Shown here: positions 37,270 through 43,013 of the stretch, piece after piece | Numbering within the stretch: position 1 is the stretch's first letter | Layout of the letters: every line of letters begins with the position of its first letter | Source: a virus | DNA length: 43,013 nucleotides | Direction: 5' to 3' (one strand) | IMG/VR virus record: IMGVR_UViG_3300034374_000896 | Coordinates: 1 to 43,013 of that record | The notes under the pieces: generated by a model | The model's database searches: none | The model's input: the letters and a program-made list of their open reading frames with translations, nothing else | What the model was told of the DNA's origin: nothing | Made by a program: the position numbers and the translations under genes

Positions 37270-37533
37270 CTATTCAGGCTTAATAGGCCAAGTTATATTC
37301 TCTGGGAAGCCCTCTTGCGCTGGGACATCCCGTAGTGCTTGGCAGTAGTCAATCCATTCTTGTGAAACTGTTAAATCTGAACGGAAACGCCAGTCTGTTT
37401 CAGCTAAAAGGCTGTTTCGACGCTCACGAGCAAATTCAACGGCTGCTGCTGCTTGATCGTTAAGGAATTGCTCTAATTCAGCCCCTTCGATAGGAACCAA
37501 CGTATCCCCTATTTGCTTTAATAATTTCGCCAT
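37270..37533 (-). CDS. Tail fibre assembly chaperone-like protein (87 aa)
   Basis: The C-terminal half RRNSLLAETDWRFRSDLTVS, then WIDYCQALRDVPAQEGFPEN, is the phage tail assembly chaperone signature (R..LL.ETDW....D.....W..Y.QALRD......P...WP). Such proteins help fibre folding. A second copy of the domain is in the gene at 38383. Confidence 0.7.
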   Translation of the reverse strand: MAKLLKQIGDTLVPIEGAELEQFLNDQAAAAVEFARERRNSLLAETDWRFRSDLTVSQEWIDYCQALRDVPAQEGFPENITWPIKPE

Positions 37534-37542
37534 TATAATCTC

Positions 37543-38370
37543 CTATGTGGTAGAACCATAAAGATATATTGTTCCACTTGACATTGTTGCAGCCTGATTT
37601 AGATTGAACGTGACAGAAGGAACGGCATCATCCGCATATGTACCATTACTACCTCCCGTAAACCTTTCTGTACCATAGTAATTGTTTGTAGTATCTACAT
37701 TACCTCCAAAAGCATAAATCCCTGTTTTTCCAGTATTATATGCATTGTAAAGGAGTACCGTACCATTTGAAGTTTCACTACTTTGAGTTACAAATAAAAG
37801 ACTAGCATTATTTAAAGTAGAGTTTGATCGTGATGCCCAAGTTTCAATAAAACGTGCGCCACGAAAGGTTACATTATTTGTACCATCGTTGGCTTTTACA
37901 TTCAGATACAGACCAGAATTTGCAGAATGCTCTATCTCAACGTACTCAAAACGCAAAACTGGATAATCTGCTAAACTAATTGAAACGGAACTAGGGTTAC
38001 CTGATATTGTTGTTGTCGATATTAATTCCCAGCCACCGCCGCCACCATCAGCCCACTCACCCGCAGTAGCACCTGAATTAACAGTCAAAACCTGACCCGC
38101 AGTGCCAAGCGTTGATGGAATGTTGGTTGCAATGTCACGCCCATCTACAGTACCAGACACAGTGATATTCCCAGTAATGTCTACGTCACCTGTATAAGTC
38201 GGTGTCATCTTAGCATCTAACTGAGTCTGAATATTAGATGTAACACCATCTGTGTAGTTCAATTCTGTAGCACTAGCAGTGACATCCGTAATGTCTGTCG
38301 TTTCAATAGTACCATCCGCAAGTGGCTGACCTGCTGCTACAATATCTGCTAAGTTTCTTGCTTTACTCAT
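37543..38370 (-). CDS. Tail fibre protein (275 aa)
   Basis: N-terminus MSKARNLADIVAAGQPLADG, then TDITDVTASATELNYTDGVT and DVDITGNITVSGTVDGRDI, a beta-helical, repeat-like shaft common in cyanophage and pelagiphage fibres. The C-terminal ~160 residues are a beta-rich domain (SISLADYPVLRFEYVEIEHS), perhaps the receptor-binding tip. Confidence 0.7.
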   Translation of the reverse strand: MSKARNLADIVAAGQPLADGTIETTDITDVTASATELNYTDGVTSNIQTQLDAKMTPTYTGDVDITGNITVSGTVDGRDIATNIPSTLGTAGQVLTVNSGATAGEWADGGGGGWELISTTTISGNPSSVSISLADYPVLRFEYVEIEHSANSGLYLNVKANDGTNNVTFRGARFIETWASRSNSTLNNASLLFVTQSSETSNGTVLLYNAYNTGKTGIYAFGGNVDTTNNYYGTERFTGGSNGTYADDAVPSVTFNLNQAATMSSGTIYLYGSTT

Positions 38371-38382
38371 CTCAGTTTATCC

Positions 38383-38841
38383 TTACGGTTTTGTAGGCCA
38401 ATCATCTGGCTCAAGGTTGGGCCAGTTTGCGTGTGTAGTAATATCACGAAGAGCTTGACGGTAAGTAGTCATCTCTGCAGACATTGTAACATCAGAAAGA
38501 CCTGTCCAATCTGTCTCAGATAAAAGACTATTACGAAGATCACGGTTTTGTACTGCTACAGCAGTATCGTATTCTGTAATTTCTTCTGCAGTTTTATCTG
38601 TAATAGTCCAACCTACAGTCCACACACCATTAACAAGAGTGGGTGTGCTTTCTTGAGTAATGTTTTGAGTTCTTTGTGTGTAACTAGGTTGATCTGTTTT
38701 CGTTACAGAATAAACACCATACTGCTCAAGTAATGAGTCAGGTACTTGTTTTGGAAAAGATGTATTTGGATTTTCACGGCGTAGTAATCCTATTGAATAA
38801 GGATATGTCTCTACTGAACCATTTGTAATTTTAACGTACAT
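38383..38841 (-). CDS. Tail assembly chaperone-like protein (152 aa)
   Basis: N-terminal ~95 residues are beta-rich (TNGSVETYPYSIGLLRRENP, FPKQVPDSLLEQYGVYSVTK); the C-terminal part (RDLRNSLLSETDWTGLSDVT, then TTYRQALRDITTHANWPNLE) repeats the chaperone domain of the gene at 37270. Two paralogs with different N-termini may serve the fibre proteins at 37543 and 38897. Confidence 0.7.
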   Translation of the reverse strand: MYVKITNGSVETYPYSIGLLRRENPNTSFPKQVPDSLLEQYGVYSVTKTDQPSYTQRTQNITQESTPTLVNGVWTVGWTITDKTAEEITEYDTAVAVQNRDLRNSLLSETDWTGLSDVTMSAEMTTYRQALRDITTHANWPNLEPDDWPTKP

Positions 38842-38896
38842 TTAAGTTTTCCTTGTCAGCTATGTCTCTTGCTTTATTCATTGTTGTTTTCTTTGT

Positions 38897-39853
38897 TTAA
38901 ATAACTGTCTGTAACCGTTTAATACCAGTATCTGTAGAGGGAAACTCTAAATTAGTTTCTAACCCTGTTACACGATAGATAAGTCTAACTACACCATCAC
39001 CACCATTACCACCATAACCCCAGTAAACACTTGCAGAACCACCGCCTCCACCGCCGTAGTCACCACCTTTTGTATATGCCCCTGTACTGTCACTGTTTGT
39101 ACCGCTGTCTGGAGCATCACCATTGCCACCACCAGAGCCTCCGATACCATTTCCATAAGTAGTAGCAGTACCATTAGCCCCTTCGCCATAAACTCCAGTG
39201 CCACCACCGCCACCAGATACGTGGTCTACTGTACTGTAAGTGTATCGTGCAGCACCTCCGCCGCCGCCTCCACCGCCAGAACCATAGTCACCCCTAGTGT
39301 AGTAATCATCCCTACCGTGACCGCCATTGCCTGAGTAACCACCTGCGCCACCGCCACCTGCAGGGCCATAGCCAGATGATGCTTGACTATAGGAAGTACC
39401 TCCTACACCACCGCCACGGGCAGTTCCGTAACCACCATTTAAATAGTATGAACCGCCTGGTGTATCAGTGTTGTATGTACCTGCAGAACCACCAAATGCT
39501 TTTATCCTAAGAAAAGACCAAAACAGGGAATCTTCACCTGCTGTCGAACCTGATGGATAGGCTCCATTAGAACCTCCTGCCCCAACAACTACACTATAAT
39601 TATTTCCAGGGGTTACAGATATATTGTTCATCCAAGCTAGGCCACCACCACCACCGCCTCCCATAGCATATGTATGACTGCTACTACTATTATTGTAGTA
39701 CATACCACCACCACCACCGCCTATACAAACAACGGAAACGTAGTTTACTCCTGCAGGACAAGTCCAAGTGTATGTTCCTGGAGTAGTGTAAAGTATCTCA
39801 CGTTCTAAAACGTGGCTACGTCCTACTGCTACTACACTAGCTGCACCAATCAT
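38897..39853 (-). CDS. Glycine-rich tail fibre/adhesin protein (318 aa)
   Basis: Contains ETLYTTPGTYTWTCPAGVNY-like start (ILYTTPGTYTWTCPAGVNYV), then extended poly-Gly segments (GGGGGGLAW, GGGGGGGGAARY, GGGGGSASVY). This is the glycine-rich domain of phage tail fibre tips and adhesins, forming polyglycine-II lattices that bind receptors. Rapidly evolving host-range determinant. Start ATG at 39853 overlaps the upstream fibre gene's stop. Confidence 0.75.
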   Translation of the reverse strand: MIGAASVVAVGRSHVLEREILYTTPGTYTWTCPAGVNYVSVVCIGGGGGGMYYNNSSSSHTYAMGGGGGGGLAWMNNISVTPGNNYSVVVGAGGSNGAYPSGSTAGEDSLFWSFLRIKAFGGSAGTYNTDTPGGSYYLNGGYGTARGGGVGGTSYSQASSGYGPAGGGGAGGYSGNGGHGRDDYYTRGDYGSGGGGGGGGAARYTYSTVDHVSGGGGGTGVYGEGANGTATTYGNGIGGSGGGNGDAPDSGTNSDSTGAYTKGGDYGGGGGGSASVYWGYGGNGGDGVVRLIYRVTGLETNLEFPSTDTGIKRLQTVI

Positions 39854-42114
39854 TATTGATCCCCTGCATAAGAAATGTAAGCACTAGCACCAATTTTCCA
39901 AATACTAAATACGTTAAAACCAGTGGTTACTAATGTAGGAGCTACACCATCATTGTTAGACCAAGTAAACCCTGACCAAGTAACAGCATAAGCTGAACCA
40001 TCATCAACCATAAGGATTAAAGAATCTCCATCGTTTAAACTAGAACTACTAACAGTAATGCTTGCACCCAGTGTTATTTTTTGTATTTGTCCATCACTTG
40101 CAGATACGTTAAATGTAGAAGATACTGTACTGTGATCTGTAGTTCCTGTAACTACGTTATTAAATGTTACACTGTCATCTGTGGCTAAGTCTTGGTTTAT
40201 AGATGCCAGATTAGAACTATAAGCTTGTACGTCTGAACCAATAGCTACACCAAGGTTTGTTCTAGCTGTAGATGCACTTGCAAGATCAGATAAGTTATTT
40301 GCTACTTGAGCAAACTTTGCATCAGCTTGTGTTTGTGTATACGTATCTGCAATAGTAAAGATGTTGTAAGCTACAATGTCAACAATATCACCTGCAGTAG
40401 CACCTGTAGTTAATACGACAGTAGTACCATTTGTAGCTGTAAAGTCTGTGCCCAGTAAAAGCTTTACACCATTTAGATATACATTTACATAACCTACTTC
40501 ATAGCTTACTGCAAAAGATGTTTGACCACCTGTAGCTGTGTAATTAGTAAATGCTACACCGTAGTTAGTATTACTTACCCAAGCTGTACCTGTATATACA
40601 TACAATCCATTATCTGTAGAGTTAAAGTACAAAGCACCAGTAATAAGTGCATCACCATCGTTATCTACTGTAGGTGCAGAGGCTTTAGCACCAAGGTATC
40701 TGTCATCAAACGAATCATAAGAAGCTGCAGCATTTGTTGCTGAAGTTGCAGCATCAGTAGCACTTGTGGCTGCATTGGTAGCTGATGTAGCAGCCGCAGC
40801 AGCACTTGTAGCCGCAGCAGTAGCTGATCCTAAGATACCGTCAACGTATGTTTTTGTAGTCAAATCGGCATTGTCTGTAGGTGTATAGGTAGTTGTAATC
40901 TTAGAGCTACCCATATCAATAGCACCTGTCATAGTGCCACCAGACAATGCTAGACGTGTATCACGTTGTGTGTCTGTATATGCCTTTGTACTTGCATCTT
41001 GAGCAGCAGTAGGATCACCCATACCAGTGATCTTATTAGTGCTCATAGCAATAGCACCAGTCATCGTACCACCTGCTAGTGGTAGCTTGGTTGCTATGCT
41101 GTTTGTAATAGTTGTAGAGAAGTTAGGGTCATCATCTAAAGCAGCAGCTAGTTCGTTTAGTGTGTCTAGTGTTCCTGGTGCTGAGTCTACAAGACTTGCT
41201 ATTTCTGTATCTACATAATTTTTTGTGGCGGCTTGTTGTGCCGAAACTGGATCACTAACGTTGTTAATTACGGTAGATGTAACATCTAGTGTTCCATTAA
41301 TTGTCATATTGTTAAATGTAGAGGAGCCACTAGCAGCCGTAACATTACCAGTTACATCACCTGTAATATCACCAGTTACGTTACCAGTAACATTGCCTGT
41401 AACGTTACCTGTTACATCACCAGTAAGATTACCTGTAAAGCCTGTGTTAGCAGTAATAGTAGTACCTGTAATAGCTGCAGCAGTAGTACCACCAATGACT
41501 ACGTTATCTGCTGTACCACCGTTAATATCAGCAGTAGCTAGTGTTGCTTGACCAGATGTGGTTACAGTTGTAAAGCTACCTGCAGCAGCACTAGAAGCAC
41601 CAATTACAGTACCGTCAATAGCACCACCATTAATGTCTACAGTGGCGTGAGTAGACGTACCAGTAGATGTAATATTTGCTACAGTAGTATCACCAGTTAC
41701 ACCTAGAGTACCTGTAATAGTAGCATTCTCGTGTACATTAACTGTATCAATATATCCAGTACCATCAATGTATAAGTCTTTAAACTCTAAGCCAGATGCA
41801 CCAAGATCAATATCATTATCAGTTACAGGTTTTAATACACCGTCTTCTAGTCTAATTTGTTCTACAGCAGTAGTAGATACCTCATTATAAAAACTAATTC
41901 TGTTGTTTGTAGCATCTATTACAATTTTGTTGTATGCATCTGGGTCAGAGATCATAGGTACATAGGCACCCTCTGCAGTTGTGCCATCGTGTTTGTGACC
42001 TGTAGCTTGAGCAAATGCACTCTGAATTGCATTATACTCTGCATTAACTGGTGCAGCTTTAATAACTGCATTAGCAATAATGTCAGCTACGGATTGTCTT
42101 GTATAACCTGCCAT
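39853..42114 (-). CDS. Large tail fibre protein with tandem repeats (753 aa)
   Basis: N-terminus MAGYTRQSVADIIANAVIKA is a likely virion-attachment region. Then a beta-rich shaft (TLGVTGDTTVANITSTGTST), a run of TGNVTGN/TGDVTGN units (~225-262), two copies of GGTMTGAI.M...KIT...(P)T..AD..TKxY.D, and a SATNAAT/SATDAAT repeat (~434-462). The C-terminal part has LYVYTGTAWVSNTNYG and a final beta domain. Typical trimeric beta-helix and coiled shaft; receptor binding probably at the C-terminus or through the next proteins. Confidence 0.8.
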   Translation of the reverse strand: MAGYTRQSVADIIANAVIKAAPVNAEYNAIQSAFAQATGHKHDGTTAEGAYVPMISDPDAYNKIVIDATNNRISFYNEVSTTAVEQIRLEDGVLKPVTDNDIDLGASGLEFKDLYIDGTGYIDTVNVHENATITGTLGVTGDTTVANITSTGTSTHATVDINGGAIDGTVIGASSAAAGSFTTVTTSGQATLATADINGGTADNVVIGGTTAAAITGTTITANTGFTGNLTGDVTGNVTGNVTGNVTGDITGDVTGNVTAASGSSTFNNMTINGTLDVTSTVINNVSDPVSAQQAATKNYVDTEIASLVDSAPGTLDTLNELAAALDDDPNFSTTITNSIATKLPLAGGTMTGAIAMSTNKITGMGDPTAAQDASTKAYTDTQRDTRLALSGGTMTGAIDMGSSKITTTYTPTDNADLTTKTYVDGILGSATAAATSAAAAATSATNAATSATDAATSATNAAASYDSFDDRYLGAKASAPTVDNDGDALITGALYFNSTDNGLYVYTGTAWVSNTNYGVAFTNYTATGGQTSFAVSYEVGYVNVYLNGVKLLLGTDFTATNGTTVVLTTGATAGDIVDIVAYNIFTIADTYTQTQADAKFAQVANNLSDLASASTARTNLGVAIGSDVQAYSSNLASINQDLATDDSVTFNNVVTGTTDHSTVSSTFNVSASDGQIQKITLGASITVSSSSLNDGDSLILMVDDGSAYAVTWSGFTWSNNDGVAPTLVTTGFNVFSIWKIGASAYISYAGDQ
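40732..40828 (-). repeat. Tandem (A)ATSA(T/A)(N/D/A) repeat, about 21-nt unit
   Basis: Encodes SATAAATSAAAAATSATNAA and on; seven-residue periodicity suits a collagen- or coil-like stalk. Length variation is likely among relatives. Confidence 0.65.
41341..41437 (-). repeat. Tandem 12-nt repeat encoding TGNV/TGDV
   Basis: At least seven units of about 12 nt (GTTACATCACCA-like) read on the minus strand as TGDVTGNVTGN. Third-position differences show that the repeat is not brand-new. Confidence 0.75.
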
Positions 42115-42115
42115 T

Positions 42116-43013
42116 TTATAACCTGTCTCCTACTCCGAATGTAATCACTAGACCCTGAATACTGTGTGATGCATTGGAATCATTAGTTACGAATTTAAAT
42201 GATGCTGACTTGCCTGAACCTGAAATGTTTGTTCTTTTAACAGGAGCAGGGTTACCATCAAAGATTGCTGTACTATTATATAAAGCTTCGTTATAGTATG
42301 CTGCAGCACCTGTAGTTGTTAATGTAAAGTTTGTAGGACTTAGTGTGTCAACATCTTCATAGTCATACAAAGCAGACATAACAATCTCATTGTCACCTTC
42401 AGAACGTAGATATGTAGCTACTGTGTAGAATACCTTACGTTGCTCTGGGTCTTGCATATGGAAGAACGGTGTCTGGAATAAACTAAAGATGTCTGTGCCA
42501 TCAAAGTCATTACCTTGTTCTTGACGATGCACTTTACCGTTACTGTCACCGTGTATTACAAACTCATTCTGCCCAATGTAGCCACTGGCAGCACAAGTAG
42601 CTGTGATACCTAGCATCTGGCTATATTCAAACTGCAAACCATTAGGTGTTTGTCTGAAGCCCCCAATAATACCTTGAGAGTCTGCTGCACCAAAGAAGTA
42701 ACGGAATTGTGTCTTTTGTCGTATTACTACAGCATTAAGACTTTCTAGGTCAATATCAAACACAATGTCAGTAAAAATAGACTGAATATCTTTTGATACT
42801 GTCTCTAGATTAACGTCACCAATCTTGTCTGTACCACTAACAGGACGTAAGCCATCTTGTGATAAGAATAGTAGGTCACCACCGATCTCAATAACACTAT
42901 CTGTAGCTAGGCATCCAAGGTCATCTGTAACTTCTTGTAGTACAAAGTTAGAGATGTTGTCACCTGCTAACTTACGAATGTTATTACTACCAAAGATATA
43001 TAACACATCACGG
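42116..43013 (-). CDS. Tail tubular protein B-like (T7 gp12), 5' end missing
   Basis: The frame is open to the edge, reading RDVLYIFGSNNIRKLAGDN; this is internal sequence, so the start lies outside. Motifs IGGDLLFLSQDGLRPVSGTD and QSIFTDIVFDIDLESLNAVV are typical of podovirus tail tubular protein B (beta-propeller tail nozzle, T7 gp12 type). The C-terminal part (SLFQTPFFHMQDPEQRKVFY) also fits. It sits upstream of the fibre genes, the expected order in T7-like phages. Confidence 0.8.
   Translation of the reverse strand, partial: RDVLYIFGSNNIRKLAGDNISNFVLQEVTDDLGCLATDSVIEIGGDLLFLSQDGLRPVSGTDKIGDVNLETVSKDIQSIFTDIVFDIDLESLNAVVIRQKTQFRYFFGAADSQGIIGGFRQTPNGLQFEYSQMLGITATCAASGYIGQNEFVIHGDSNGKVHRQEQGNDFDGTDIFSLFQTPFFHMQDPEQRKVFYTVATYLRSEGDNEIVMSALYDYEDVDTLSPTNFTLTTTGAAAYYNEALYNSTAIFDGNPAPVKRTNISGSGKSASFKFVTNDSNASHSIQGLVITFGVGDRL

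Larger units (their letters stand above)
490..37324. repeat. Dispersed octamer CCCAGCGC / GCGCTGGG, 17 copies
   Basis: Exact copies start at 490, 870, 1625, 2240, 8515, 13822, 17061, 18505, 21023, 23769, 24253, 25631, 26741, 29154, 30364, 31352 and 37317. GCGCTGGG is on the plus strand in 9 and on the minus strand in 8. All are inside genes, in different reading frames (for example PSA, AQR, ALG, GAG and KRW). Flanking bases vary, so the conserved unit is just the octamer. Near matches CCCAGCGT (5286) and CCCAGCGA (25321) are rare. Confidence 0.85.

Noticed and set aside
1-43013. tRNA genes and CRISPR arrays
   Set aside because: I saw no T-loop or acceptor-stem pattern and no regularly spaced repeat with unique spacers; the iteron array has spacers of only 5-7 bp and is not CRISPR.

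Overview
The window reads as most of a lytic-type, possibly integrase-carrying, short-tailed marine phage (podovirus) genome. The best-matching group I know is the HMO-2011 type, which infects SAR116, Roseobacter and SAR11 bacteria. The evidence is a T7-like gene set (family A DNA polymerase, separate primase and DnaB-type helicase, endonuclease I, tail tubular protein B, giant internal virion proteins), a DnaJ-like zinc finger inside the polymerase, ThyX, a class II ribonucleotide reductase and a DUF1289 protein. An alphaproteobacterial host is inferred, not shown. Both ends of the window cut through genes. The missing part should hold terminase, portal, scaffold, capsid and tail tubular protein A.

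Layout. (1) 1-4508, minus strand: a tightly overlapping block of small proteins with a lysis cassette (M15 endolysin, probable unimolecular spanin, lipoprotein) and an EF-hand membrane protein. (2) 4509-5577: a divergent control region. It holds 12 copies of a 9-bp AT-rich iteron, mostly 14-16 bp apart, opposed promoters, and a GC-rich leader with direct repeats. (3) 5578-12265, plus strand: about 25 small, mostly unrecognised early genes, chained by ATGA/TAATG overlaps and punctuated by hairpin terminators and a 23-bp palindromic element. (4) 12344-23793, plus strand: integrase, then DNA replication, recombination and nucleotide metabolism (primase, ThyX, helicase, PolA, SSB-like protein, Cas4-like exonuclease, endonuclease I, MazG, NrdJ, endonuclease VII, DUF3310). 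(5) 23797-24097: an isolated transcription unit with a near-consensus promoter, one 69-aa gene resembling the Acb2/Tad1 hairpin family (anti-CBASS/anti-Thoeris sponges), and a strong terminator. (6) 24100-43012, minus strand: virion genes, with internal virion proteins, a transglycosylase-like protein, tail fibre proteins with assembly chaperones, and tail tubular protein B.

The plus-strand genes make precursors and copy DNA while degrading or remodelling host DNA. The minus-strand genes build the particle and lyse the cell. Transcription diverges from the 4.5-5.5 kb control region and converges at the terminator near 24.08 kb.

Three DNA-level signals are not explained by the genes. The octamer GCGCTGGG/CCCAGCGC occurs 17 times, in all reading frames and both orientations, all within genes. 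A 23-bp palindrome (core TTCGGACCGTCCGAA) occurs 8 times, including inside protein-coding genes. The iteron array lies at the divergent control region.
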